Origin: Halopseudomonas sabulinigri
Lineage (GTDB): Bacteria > Pseudomonadota > Gammaproteobacteria > Pseudomonadales > Pseudomonadaceae
Assembly: GCA_011053055.1 (NCBI GenBank)
Contig: DRHT01000021.1
Location: 1 to 64,000, forward strand
Direction: 5' to 3'
Length of the DNA stretch: 64,000 nucleotides
Shown here: in pieces, positions 1-6,876 of the stretch
How the letters are laid out: each line of letters starts with the position of its first letter
How positions within the stretch are numbered: position 1 is the stretch's first letter
The notes under the pieces: generated by a model
The model's input: only the letters and a program-made list of their open reading frames with translations
Databases searched by the model: none
What the model was told of the DNA's origin: nothing
Position numbers and translations under genes: made by a program

Positions 1-89
1 AAGCGATCAATGGCAGCCAACAAGCCATTGCCTCTCCTCGTTCTAAATACAAAACCCAATAGATGCTGCCTGTTCCGTGTGGCGGCTTA
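1..89 (+). other. 3' end of an upstream integron gene cassette
   Basis: This stretch ends directly at an attC site, so it is the tail of another cassette whose start lies left of the window. Reading from base 3 gives about 19 codons ending in TAG at 60-62, and reading from base 1 gives 29 codons ending in TAG at 88-90. The base-3 frame has the more protein-like composition, but the true frame cannot be decided from so little sequence. No function can be assigned. Confidence 0.5.
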
Positions 90-148
90 GTCCAACAGGC
101 ATTTGATCAGCATGCTGCGCACGCCGTTCAAATGCTTAGCTGTTAAAT
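90..148 (+). repeat. attC site (59 bp) of the upstream cassette
   Basis: The left core is GTCCAAC (90-96) and the right core GTTAAAT (142-148). The inner arms GGCATTTGA and TCAAATGC are inverted and can pair, giving the folded single strand that integron integrases recognise. The right core is the reverse complement of the left core of the next attC (ATTTAAC at 629), as expected when both came from one circular cassette. Confidence 0.85.
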
Positions 149-161
149 GCCAAGGAGAATC

Positions 162-626
162 ATGCAGAAGTCGGCAATTATTTCCGAATGTGGAAACTAC
201 AGGTATGAATTAAAAAGGATTTGGGATGATTCTAAGCCTTGGGTGCTGTTTGTTTGTCTTAACCCGTCCACGGCAGACCATGAAGCAGAAGACAACACTT
301 CGCGAGTCTGCATTAATTACGCCAAGCGTTGGGGTTATGGCGGCTTAGTTATAGCAAATTTGTTTGCATACAGGTCTACGGACAAGTCAGTGCTCTATCA
401 GGTTCCTGATCCCATCGGCCCAGAAAATGACCAGCACTTACAGCGACTCAGTAAAGAGGCAGTTGAAACTGTTTGCGCATGGACAGATGATGGCGCATTT
501 ATGGAGCGGGACCTTACTGTTTTGCCAATTTTGAAAGCTCCAAAGTGCTTAACAAAACTAAAAAGCGGCAGGCCGGGCCACCCTTTGTATAAAAGCAAAG
601 ATTTAAAGCCTGTCCCTATGCTGTAA
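162..626 (+). CDS. DUF1643 domain protein (integron cassette)
   Basis: A 154-residue protein of the DUF1643 family, recognised from the N-terminal core with LNPSTADHEAEDNTSR, the block WGYGGLVIANLFAYR, then DPIGPEND and a C-terminal HPLY motif. The biochemical function of the family is unknown; members are frequent in integron cassettes and mobile DNA. I chose the ATG at 162 because AAGGAG lies 5 to 10 bases before it; the ATG at 147 sits inside the attC core and has no ribosome site. The gene fills its cassette, ending 2 bases before the next attC. No promoter is visible inside the cassette, so expression probably depends on upstream array promoters. Confidence 0.85.
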   Translation: MQKSAIISECGNYRYELKRIWDDSKPWVLFVCLNPSTADHEAEDNTSRVCINYAKRWGYGGLVIANLFAYRSTDKSVLYQVPDPIGPENDQHLQRLSKEAVETVCAWTDDGAFMERDLTVLPILKAPKCLTKLKSGRPGHPLYKSKDLKPVPML

Positions 627-628
627 GC

Positions 629-700
629 ATTTAACAAGCGCATGTTGTCGGACTGGTTTTCCGCTTCGCTCCAAACCAGCCGCAAATGCGAGCGTTAGAC
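629..700 (+). repeat. attC site (72 bp) of the DUF1643 cassette
   Basis: Left core ATTTAAC (629-635), right core GTTAGAC (694-700). Inverted inner arms (AAGCGCAT near the left, ATGCGAGC near the right) and a central hairpin around CTGGTTT / AAACCAG are visible. The left core is the exact reverse complement of GTTAAAT at the 5' end of the same cassette. Confidence 0.9.
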
Positions 701-744
701 TCTTAATTCAAAAACACCGAACACATAACGCCATTGGAGGCAAA

Positions 745-957
745 ATGCGGAAAATAACTGCACTATTAATCGCAACTATCTCAGTAATCGTAATTTCTGG
801 CTGCTCAAGCAGAGCAGGCCCCTTTGTTACCAGCATCAGCAGCGATGGCAGGGGTGGGCTAATTGTAGAAAAGTGCATGGCAAAATTTGACCCATGGATG
901 TCTACCGTTAACAACGACAACTGCACATCGACAACAATGCACGTCCAGTCTAACTAG
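745..957 (+). CDS. Small cassette-encoded lipoprotein
   Basis: A 70-residue predicted lipoprotein: basic N-terminus (MRK), a hydrophobic segment to about residue 16, and a lipobox ISGC with Cys20 as the acylated residue. The mature part is about 50 residues and polar, with a block SSDGRGGLIVEKC reminiscent of short lipoproteins common in integron cassettes of pseudomonads; that resemblance is from memory. GGAGG lies just before the ATG. The last codons and the stop at 955-957 lie inside the left end of the attC, so gene and recombination site overlap. Function unknown; likely in the periplasm, membrane-anchored. Confidence 0.75.
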   Translation: MRKITALLIATISVIVISGCSSRAGPFVTSISSDGRGGLIVEKCMAKFDPWMSTVNNDNCTSTTMHVQSN

Positions 958-1025
958 CGGTTCAAGGTCGTTCGCTCCGCTCACTGGGACCGGCTAAAGC
1001 CGGCCCCTTAACCTGGACGTTAGAT
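948..1025 (+). repeat. attC site (78 bp) of the lipoprotein cassette
   Basis: Left core GTCTAAC (948-954) and right core GTTAGAT (1019-1025). The left core is the reverse complement of GTTAGAC at the cassette's 5' end. The variable middle holds an additional hairpin, CCGGCTAAAGCCGG. The site begins before the stop codon of the gene. Confidence 0.9.
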
Positions 1026-1041
1026 TACTCAAGGATCGAAC

Positions 1042-1614
1042 ATGGTACATATACCTGCATTCTGTGATAACTGTGGAGCCGCATTTAATTCTGGCTTCGC
1101 AGTTGAAAATTGTCGGAATATTCATTTGTCAGGCAATCGCTCCGGCCCGTGTCCACGTTGCGGTTCAATGGGTAGCGTTATTGATGGCGTTTTTAATGTG
1201 GTCGGCGATGTCATAGAGATTTTGTCAGCCCCTCAAAGAACTATCGAGTCATTAAATAAGCTATCAAATATATTCAAAGAAGCTGCTAATAAAAATGAAA
1301 CTTCAGAAGAAATTGCCACTAAAATCCATGAGCAAGTTCCTGAATTATCACCAATCGCTAGGTATATGCCAAAAAATGCAACAGAACTTGTTGCTTGGCT
1401 AACATTTGTCTTGTTAGCGATGCAAACTATCAGTCAGCTTGGGAAAGACGAAACACCTGATATTAATATCATTTTAAATCAGGCAGTAGAGCAATCCATG
1501 GAACCAAAAAATTATTACCCGTTTAGGTCGCAAGTAGTACCACCAACAAGAAATTCTCCTTGTTTTTGCGGTAGTAACAAAAAGTATAAGCACTGTTGTG
1601 GCATATCAATCTAA
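1042..1614 (+). CDS. Zinc-ribbon and SEC-C motif protein (integron cassette)
   Basis: A 190-residue protein with two metal-binding ends. The N-terminus has paired cysteines Cys8/Cys11 and Cys37/Cys40 (FCDNCG and CPRCG), a likely zinc ribbon. The C-terminus has CFCGSNKKYKHCC at about 174-186, a SEC-C motif like the zinc-binding tail of SecA. Between them is a predicted helical region with one hydrophobic stretch around 120-140 (AWLTFVLLAMQTI). SEC-C proteins can bind SecA, ribosomes or nucleic acids, but nothing here decides which. AAGGATCG precedes the ATG. The stop codon overlaps the attC left core. AT-rich codon use differs from the chromosomal genes to the right. Confidence 0.8.
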   Translation: MVHIPAFCDNCGAAFNSGFAVENCRNIHLSGNRSGPCPRCGSMGSVIDGVFNVVGDVIEILSAPQRTIESLNKLSNIFKEAANKNETSEEIATKIHEQVPELSPIARYMPKNATELVAWLTFVLLAMQTISQLGKDETPDINIILNQAVEQSMEPKNYYPFRSQVVPPTRNSPCFCGSNKKYKHCCGISI

Positions 1615-1689
1615 CAAGCACATCAAAAATCGCTACACTTCGTTCCGCTGGACGCACCTGACGGCGCGCCTTTTATGTGAGCGTTAGGC
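1609..1689 (+). repeat. attC site (81 bp) of the SEC-C cassette
   Basis: Left core ATCTAAC (1609-1615), right core GTTAGGC (1683-1689). The left core is the reverse complement of GTTAGAT at the start of the same cassette. The inner arms AAGCACAT and ATGTGAGC pair. It is the longest attC in this array. Confidence 0.9.
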
Positions 1690-1709
1690 ATCACACTCGG
1701 AGGTAACGG

Positions 1710-2408
1710 ATGACTGATAGAGATAAAAGCTATGACCCTGGTATCTACGCTGCACTTGGCGAGAAATCGCGTGCGGGCGACATGAACGCCTTTGAGGCAA
1801 TTAAGCAAGGAGCGGCACAGGGGCATGGCTACGCTCAATTGGAGTTGGGATTCAACTATGCAAAGGGATCCTGCGTAAAACAAGACAACCGACTCGCAGC
1901 TCAATGGTATGAAAAGGCTGCTGCGCAGGGAGTTCTTAATGCGCAGTTCAATCTTGGTTGCCTGCACTACCTTGGACAAGGATGCAAGCGAAGCGTCGTT
2001 GATGCACTTCACTGGTTCAAGATGGCTGCAGATGGGGGCCACGAGAGAGCCAAGCAAAATCTAATCCCAATGCAGATGGAAGCGGAGCTCACTGCAGAAG
2101 AGCATGCCATCTGGGCAGCAAGGGGCATCAACAAGGCCCCGGGAATTGTTAAGTATGATTTGGCTCATGGCTACCTTGCAGAACTGAAAGCTCTAGCAGC
2201 TGACCCAGAAGTCAGGCAGGGATTGAGAGCGGCAGCGACAGACGGGCGCTACGGACTAGCAAAAGCAGCTGAGATAGGCCAAGCGTTGACGCTGGTCTAT
2301 AACGTTTCGTCTTCCACGCCCCTTGCAGTAGAAAAAGTTCTTTATTGCGCAGCAAATAATGACTGGCAAGCCTTTGAGACAATGCCGGCACAGCAAGCGA
2401 TTCGCTAG
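1710..2408 (+). CDS. Sel1-repeat (TPR-like) protein (integron cassette)
   Basis: A 232-residue soluble protein with two clear Sel1-like repeats of 36 residues at about 39-74 and 75-110, each with the A-x-x-x-L-G / G-x-G / A-x-x-W-(Y/F) spacing (for example AAQWYEKAAAQG and ALHWFKMAADGG). The C-terminal half, about 115-232, is mostly helical in appearance and not recognised. Sel1 repeats form alpha solenoids that bind partner proteins, so an adaptor or inhibitor role is plausible but unproven. There is no signal peptide. GGAGGTAACG precedes the ATG at good spacing. The gene is the sole content of its cassette. Confidence 0.85.
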   Translation: MTDRDKSYDPGIYAALGEKSRAGDMNAFEAIKQGAAQGHGYAQLELGFNYAKGSCVKQDNRLAAQWYEKAAAQGVLNAQFNLGCLHYLGQGCKRSVVDALHWFKMAADGGHERAKQNLIPMQMEAELTAEEHAIWAARGINKAPGIVKYDLAHGYLAELKALAADPEVRQGLRAAATDGRYGLAKAAEIGQALTLVYNVSSSTPLAVEKVLYCAANNDWQAFETMPAQQAIR

Positions 2409-2412
2409 TGAT

Positions 2413-2472
2413 GCCTAACAATTCATTCAAGCCGAACCCGCTTCGCGGGTCGGCTTAATTCAGGCGTTAGGC
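2413..2472 (+). repeat. attC site (60 bp) of the Sel1 cassette
   Basis: Left core GCCTAAC (2413-2419), right core GTTAGGC (2466-2472). The middle AAGCCGAACCCGC / GCGGGTCGGCTT is an almost perfect long hairpin, matching the compact roughly 60-base attC type of Pseudomonas chromosomal integrons. The left core is the reverse complement of the cassette's own 5' core. Confidence 0.95.
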
Positions 2473-2507
2473 TCCTGAAGAATGCCGCCATAAGAAGAGG
2501 TGTAGAG

Positions 2508-2840
2508 ATGGGATTCGAAGGTTTTAGTATTTCGGAATTAATCATCGTGATTGGGGTTTTCGCATTGATCATATGGCGTCTGGTCCGAGCATCCAAGAAG
2601 TCGAGCTCATCTGTGACGTCAGGGAGTTCAGGGAGTTCAGGTGAGAATACTGCGTACTTGGCGGGACGCCAACTCCGTCGAACCATAGATAACGCTTACA
2701 CCAATTCACGTAAAAAGTCTGATCTAGAGGCACGCGGATTTAAATATGATGCTCTAGCTAAACTCAAAGCTTTGCATGAAAATGGCGTTATATCTGATAG
2801 TGAGTTTGAAGCAGAAAAGTCAGAAATTCTGGGGCGGTAA
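2508..2840 (+). CDS. SHOCT domain membrane protein (integron cassette)
   Basis: A 110-residue protein with one N-terminal membrane segment (about 9-25, ending at basic RLVRASKK), a Ser/Gly-rich linker at about 33-45, and a C-terminal SHOCT domain at about 82-110 (LKALHENGVISDSEFEAEK). SHOCT domains are short oligomerisation modules at the ends of many bacterial proteins. AGAGG lies upstream of the ATG at 2508. The linker contains a perfect 9-base direct repeat encoding SGS. The role is unknown; it is probably an inner-membrane anchored protein with a cytoplasmic tail. Confidence 0.8.
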   Translation: MGFEGFSISELIIVIGVFALIIWRLVRASKKSSSSVTSGSSGSSGENTAYLAGRQLRRTIDNAYTNSRKKSDLEARGFKYDALAKLKALHENGVISDSEFEAEKSEILGR

Positions 2841-2842
2841 TC

Positions 2843-2920
2843 ACCTAACAAGCGGCAGCACGGTGACCACTTCTCCGCCGCTCCGCGGCTACAAATCGGC
2901 ACGTGTGCCGGGCGTTACAC
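2843..2920 (+). repeat. attC site (78 bp) of the SHOCT cassette
   Basis: Left core ACCTAAC (2843-2849), right core GTTACAC (2914-2920). The right core departs from the usual GTTRRRY, but it is exactly complementary to GTGTAAC, the left core of the next attC, so it is real. The left core differs by one base from the complement of its own cassette's 5' core (GTTAGGC). The arms contain GGCAGCACGG and CACGTGTGCC. Confidence 0.85.
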
Positions 2921-2944
2921 CCCCAATGAATTGAGTTCTATTAT

Positions 2945-4387
2945 ATGAAGAAGGAATTTTACAGGTTCAGACGTATCAATAGTTTGATTGGTGAGTTTGA
3001 AGAATTAGAAAATCAAAGCATCTATTTTGCAGAGCCAGAATCATTAAACGACCCAATGGAAGGCTTTCGGGATTTGTACTGGAGGGGTGACTTCATAGTA
3101 TGGAGAAACTTGTTTCGACATTATTTATTATGCCTCGAGAGGCTTTGTTCTTTGTTAATAATTTCAGGCGAAGAGCACCCCATTACTACAGCCCACATGC
3201 CTGTTTTTTCTGGTGAGGAAGATTTTCCTACACCAATGTATCAAAAGCTATTCGTAAAAATTACAAACAAATTCTTTGATAACGAAAGCCTAATTAAATT
3301 TATCGAATCAATTTCTAAGCGAACAACACCTGTAAGAAGAGATGAATTATTTTTCTATCTTCGAAATATCCATAGCTTTGCGCTTGAAGTCATTTATTCA
3401 GAATACGAAAGAAGTGGACTTATTCCTGAGCGAAAAAATAAAAATTCTGAAGCAGATAAACCAATTTGCGACCTATTAAGCCAAGACTTTATAGGTATTC
3501 TTGAGAAAACCTTACGTGAGAGTGGGGGTGACGAAAAAATAGCAAACGCTATGTTTTCAGCGCATCATCATAGTAACCAGCAGATGGATCTCATATATCG
3601 ATATAATGGAAATTTCGATAGTGACAAAAAGAATAGGAATCTAGTAATTATTGAGTTCCCTAAAGAATATATCTCTCAGATTGAGAAGTTGGTTTTTCCA
3701 GATTGGTATACCGCATGTTTTATGTCTGAGTGTAAGAGTTCTTCAGTGTGGGGGCATTATGGTGATAATCATTCTGGTGCTTGCTTAATCTTTAATGCCG
3801 ATGTAATTAATGAAAAACCCTCTCTAAACCTAAAAGGAAGAAATGGTTACAGCTCAACATCTGGCCCTACTTATGGATTTAGTAACAGAATGTTTTATCC
3901 GATAGATTACATTCAAGGTTATGGTCAAATAGATTTTTTTCGCATGCTTGGCCGCCTTCCTACCCCTAAGCTGAATTCCATGTGGTACACGTTAAATGGT
4001 TCATTGAGTGAATGTGCAGATGACATGATTAAATCTGAAGATAGTTGGCGTGAAAATTATTGGGCAAATTTTTATAGAGATGTAACAGTTAAATCAAAAG
4101 ATTGGTCATATGAAAACGAACATCGCTTGATCCTTGCCAGCTCATTAGATAGCTTTTCAGATCCAAAAGATAGGTCATTAAATTACGGATTCTCATCTCT
4201 TAAAGGCATTATTTTTGGTATTAAAACGACAACAGAAGATAAGTTGAAAGTAATAAAAATAATTGAGAAAAAATGTAGAGAAACAGATAGAGATGATTTT
4301 AAGTTTTACCAAGCGCATTACTCGCCGGAAGAAAAGTGCATAACATATTCTGAAATGTCTCTACTCAGCTTTACAAAAGAGGTGTAA
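2945..4387 (+). CDS. DUF2971 family protein (large integron cassette)
   Basis: A 480-residue protein of the DUF2971 family. Family landmarks are YRFRRINSLI near the N-terminus, IYFAEPESLNDPMEGF at about 26-41, the central SVWGHYGDNHSGACLIFN at about 267-284, and SYENEHRLIL near 386-396 followed by LKGIIFGIK. The activity of the family is not established; members occur in mobile elements and near defence genes. At 480 residues it exceeds the 250-350 typical of the family, with a long insertion at about 60-235. The gene is strikingly AT-rich compared with the core genome. No clear ribosome site precedes the ATG. The stop lies in the attC left core. Confidence 0.8.
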   Translation: MKKEFYRFRRINSLIGEFEELENQSIYFAEPESLNDPMEGFRDLYWRGDFIVWRNLFRHYLLCLERLCSLLIISGEEHPITTAHMPVFSGEEDFPTPMYQKLFVKITNKFFDNESLIKFIESISKRTTPVRRDELFFYLRNIHSFALEVIYSEYERSGLIPERKNKNSEADKPICDLLSQDFIGILEKTLRESGGDEKIANAMFSAHHHSNQQMDLIYRYNGNFDSDKKNRNLVIIEFPKEYISQIEKLVFPDWYTACFMSECKSSSVWGHYGDNHSGACLIFNADVINEKPSLNLKGRNGYSSTSGPTYGFSNRMFYPIDYIQGYGQIDFFRMLGRLPTPKLNSMWYTLNGSLSECADDMIKSEDSWRENYWANFYRDVTVKSKDWSYENEHRLILASSLDSFSDPKDRSLNYGFSSLKGIIFGIKTTTEDKLKVIKIIEKKCRETDRDDFKFYQAHYSPEEKCITYSEMSLLSFTKEV

Positions 4388-4453
4388 CAAGTTGCTGCAC
4401 TCGGAAAAATTACTCGCTGCGCTCCTAATTTTCCGGTGAGCAAGGCGTTAATC
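4382..4453 (+). repeat. Last recognisable attC site (72 bp)
   Basis: Left core GTGTAAC (4382-4388), right core GTTAATC (4447-4453). The middle CTCGGAAAAATTA / TAATTTTCCGGTGAG forms a long imperfect hairpin. The left core is the reverse complement of GTTACAC at the DUF2971 cassette start. The expected partner of its right core (GATTAAC) was not found downstream, so this seems to be the distal end of the array. Confidence 0.9.
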
Positions 4454-4507
4454 GCTACGCTTCGTCACTCCCTCGCTAGCCACCTTGGATTCCTGCGTTG
4501 ACAGCAA

Positions 4508-4981
4508 ATGAGTCCTCCATTGACAACTAACTCGGGTGGTTTAAAGCTAATCGCGATCCTTGAAGCAACCAAAGGGCTTTTTGCGTTATTGGTTGGCCTA
4601 GGTGTGCATGAGCTTGCAAGTAAGGATCTGCAGCAATTCGCGGAACGCTTGGTGGAGCACTTGCACTTGAATCCGGCCAGCCATTACCCCGGCGTTTTCA
4701 TTCATGCCTTGGGTGCGGTTAAAGACTCAAATCTGGTGTTTATAGCCATTGGCGCGCTTGCTTATGGCGTAGTTCGTTTTATCGAGGCTTATGGTCTTTG
4801 GCGTGGTTATCGATGGACCGAATGGTTCGCTTTGCTTAGCGGCGCTATCTATATGCCGTTTGAGCTTTATGAGGCGTTCACCCACACAAGCCTGTTAAGT
4901 CTTCTAGTGCTGGTCATCAATGCTTTGATCATTTTGTACATGCTTAAGGTGGTGATGAAGAAGCATCATGCGAGTGCTTGA
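4508..4981 (+). CDS. DUF2127 family membrane protein
   Basis: A 157-residue membrane protein of the DUF2127 family, recognised from GLKLIAILEATKGLFALLVG near the N-terminus, HLHLNPASHYPG, and the conserved YGVVRFIEAYGLWRGYRW followed by SGAIYMPFELYE. About four hydrophobic segments suggest an inner-membrane protein. No function is known for the family. It starts 54 bases after the last attC and has the same orientation as the cassettes, but no attC follows it, so whether it is a decayed last cassette or the first chromosomal gene is open. The ATG at 4508 has no strong ribosome site. Confidence 0.8.
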   Translation: MSPPLTTNSGGLKLIAILEATKGLFALLVGLGVHELASKDLQQFAERLVEHLHLNPASHYPGVFIHALGAVKDSNLVFIAIGALAYGVVRFIEAYGLWRGYRWTEWFALLSGAIYMPFELYEAFTHTSLLSLLVLVINALIILYMLKVVMKKHHASA

Positions 4982-5144
4982 AATGCCCGCTAGCTCGGCT
5001 TCAACTTAACCACCGGCAATACAGCGTGAGTATTTTGGCGTTGAGGTCGGTCAGTAGTAGATATGGCTACAAACCATGCTTTAGAGCCATTTGGTTTTTA
5101 CCCGAAAAAGCGCTGCCTTTGCCCATCAAGAGGTTAAATGCTCT

Positions 5145-5561
5145 ATGCAAACGCCCACGATCAACTCTCCCATTCGCTCATTAGCTGCATGCGCCGCGCT
5201 GGTGCTGCTGGTGAGTGGTTGCGACAGTCAACGCCCGGACGCCGCCCAGATTGCCGCACCAGGCTCTGCCGATATGGCTTCTGCACCTGCCCCCGATGCA
5301 TGGCTTGGCAAGTGGAACGGGCCTGAAGGTACCTTTCTGCAGCTTGATGGTGGGGATGGGCGGTACGAGGTCACTATCCAAAATCTGGATGGCCCTGCCA
5401 CTTTCCAGGGGACTGCCGTAGGTGACCAAGTCACCTTTGAACGTAATGGCGTGAAGGAAACTATTAGCGCGTCCGATGGCGCTGAGACAGGCATGAAGTG
5501 GCTGAGCGAGAAGTCCGACTGCCTGACCGTTCGGCCCGGTGAAGGCTACTGTCGAGATTGA
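5145..5561 (+). CDS. Putative lipoprotein
   Basis: A 138-residue predicted lipoprotein. After the ATG at 5145 comes a hydrophobic segment and the lipobox VSGC with Cys26 as acylation site, then an Ala/Pro-rich linker and a beta-rich domain (WLGKWNGPEGTFLQL, then YEVTIQNLDGPATFQG) resembling small periplasmic barrel-like domains. Longer upstream reading is possible but would put a long non-signal extension before the hydrophobic segment, so 5145 is preferred; AGAGG is 11 bases upstream. Function unknown. Confidence 0.75.
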   Translation: MQTPTINSPIRSLAACAALVLLVSGCDSQRPDAAQIAAPGSADMASAPAPDAWLGKWNGPEGTFLQLDGGDGRYEVTIQNLDGPATFQGTAVGDQVTFERNGVKETISASDGAETGMKWLSEKSDCLTVRPGEGYCRD

Positions 5562-5688
5562 TTAGTGCTGATGGGCCTAGATGATTCGATCAGGCAGTGT
5601 GAGCAAGGTGAGCACTGCACTTGCCCATTTGACCATCGCATACACGCACCATTCGCGCAGGCTGGTGTTGCGCGTTATAGGAACTGGC

Positions 5689-5994
5689 ATGTATAGGTTT
5701 TTCCGCGCGGGCTTCACCTGTTCACTCCTTGCGTTCGCGTCTTCTGCGTTTGCGACTAGCCAGTGCCCCTCCGAATTTGGAACCAAAGATCCAATCGTCA
5801 ACGCTATTGGGTGGCTGGTTGTCGCGGTGGGTATCATCCTTGGTGGGTTGCTTCTTGGATACGCTATCAAGCGGTCGCGGGGTAGCGGCGTATTAACGCG
5901 TATTGCTTTCATCGGCCTTGCGATTGTTGGTATGGTCTTTATAGGCGTGGCCGGATTAGCTCTGGCGATCGCGTATTTTTTTCTGCAATGCTAA
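5689..5994 (+). CDS. Small membrane protein with signal peptide
   Basis: A 101-residue protein, unrecognised. An N-terminal signal-like segment ends near AFA at about residues 20-22, a short Cys-containing loop follows, and two hydrophobic segments at about 40-58 and 70-98 are separated by a basic loop (KRSRGSG). The start at 5689 is chosen because it places the signal peptide at the N-terminus; an in-frame ATG at 5581 would add 36 polar residues. No good ribosome site is visible, so the start is uncertain. Likely in the inner membrane; function unknown. Confidence 0.55.
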   Translation: MYRFFRAGFTCSLLAFASSAFATSQCPSEFGTKDPIVNAIGWLVVAVGIILGGLLLGYAIKRSRGSGVLTRIAFIGLAIVGMVFIGVAGLALAIAYFFLQC

Positions 5995-6121
5995 CGGCTG
6001 CCGGATAATTCATCTGCCGTACCAGCGTGGATAGGAAAATTAAAAGGAATTGATTACCTAACCGCCGTCACCCAGCGTGGCGGTTTACCTCAAGCGTTAC
6101 GCGCTACAGCTCGGTGAATAT

Positions 6122-6517
6122 ATGAAGAACGCCAGTTACATATGTTTAGTCTTGTTGCTGCTTCAGGGTTGCGCAGGCACTCGATACAGCTATACCAGCC
6201 TGATTGAACAGACCGATGACGTTTCATTGTTGCGCGTACAGCGCGGCGAAGTAACGGAACTATTGGCCGTGGGTGACGGTTTTCCCGGCTGGTGGGGGTA
6301 TTACCCCGGGGTGATTTCATCGTCACCAGACATCGCCAGTGTTGACTGCAAAAAGGCTAGAAGTGCGATTCCCTTTCGTGAACCTGGTGTGATTTTTGGA
6401 GGGGAAATCTGCAATCTGACCGCCCACAAGGCAGGCAAGGCAACGCTCTACTTTGGTAATAAATTCGCTGTTGACCGCGAAGGCTTTGAAGAGAAAGTCG
6501 ATGTGATTGTTGAATGA
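6122..6517 (+). CDS. Putative lipoprotein
   Basis: A 131-residue predicted lipoprotein with signal segment ICLVLLLLQGC and acylated Cys17. The mature part contains GDGFPGWWGYYPGV and ends in a beta-rich stretch (KAGKATLYFGNKF), which could be an Ig-like fold. A longer in-frame start at 6077 lacks a signal-like N-terminus, so ATG 6122 is used. It is followed 15 bases later by another exported small protein in the same direction, suggesting one transcript. Function not recognised. Confidence 0.7.
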   Translation: MKNASYICLVLLLLQGCAGTRYSYTSLIEQTDDVSLLRVQRGEVTELLAVGDGFPGWWGYYPGVISSSPDIASVDCKKARSAIPFREPGVIFGGEICNLTAHKAGKATLYFGNKFAVDREGFEEKVDVIVE

Positions 6518-6532
6518 TAAGGTGAGTTAAGT

Positions 6533-6823
6533 ATGAGAAGGGTCACGGCGGTACCGTTAGCCGTCTTGTTTTCAGTGAACGCGATAGCTGCGCTCGCACC
6601 TGAATATCAAAATGAAAAAGACTTTGGGGTCATGGTTGAGTTTGTTAGAAGCCATGAGAGGGTTATCGCTTCTTTAAGATCAATCGATTTTGAAAAGCGC
6701 ATTGTCTATTTTGGCGATGATTGTGAAGCCATATTTGATCGGGAATTCACGTTAAGGCCACCTGGATGGGTTGGGCCCGCAGCATCGCTTGAGCTCAAGT
6801 CGTCTACCTGCCGCCTGGACTGA
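6533..6823 (+). CDS. Small secreted protein
   Basis: A 96-residue protein with a classical signal peptide (MRRVTAVPLAVLFSVNAIAA, cleavage near 20). The mature part is about 75 residues, mixed charge, with two cysteines (FGDDCEAIF and STCRLD) that could form a disulfide in the periplasm. It starts 15 bases after the preceding lipoprotein gene. It is not matched to a family I recognise. Confidence 0.65.
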   Translation: MRRVTAVPLAVLFSVNAIAALAPEYQNEKDFGVMVEFVRSHERVIASLRSIDFEKRIVYFGDDCEAIFDREFTLRPPGWVGPAASLELKSSTCRLD

Positions 6824-6876
6824 CAGTTGATGGCTTAGATTTTGGCTTCCCCCAGCATTTAACCCACGGAGAACAT

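Noticed and set aside
1-4453. Integron integrase or attI in the window
   Set aside because: No tyrosine-recombinase gene lies near the array; XerD at 30251 is the host dimer-resolution enzyme and not an IntI.
4996-5050. Possible short attC (ACTTAAC ... GTTGAGG)
   Set aside because: The right core breaks the GTTRRRY rule, the arms pair poorly, and neither core is complementary to a neighbouring site as all others nearly are.
6055-6106. Possible attC (ACCTAAC ... GTTACGC) with an ACCGCC / GGCGGT hairpin
   Set aside because: The right core breaks the GTTRRRY rule at one position and no partner core matches GTTACGC or ACCTAAC in this region. It may be an ordinary hairpin.
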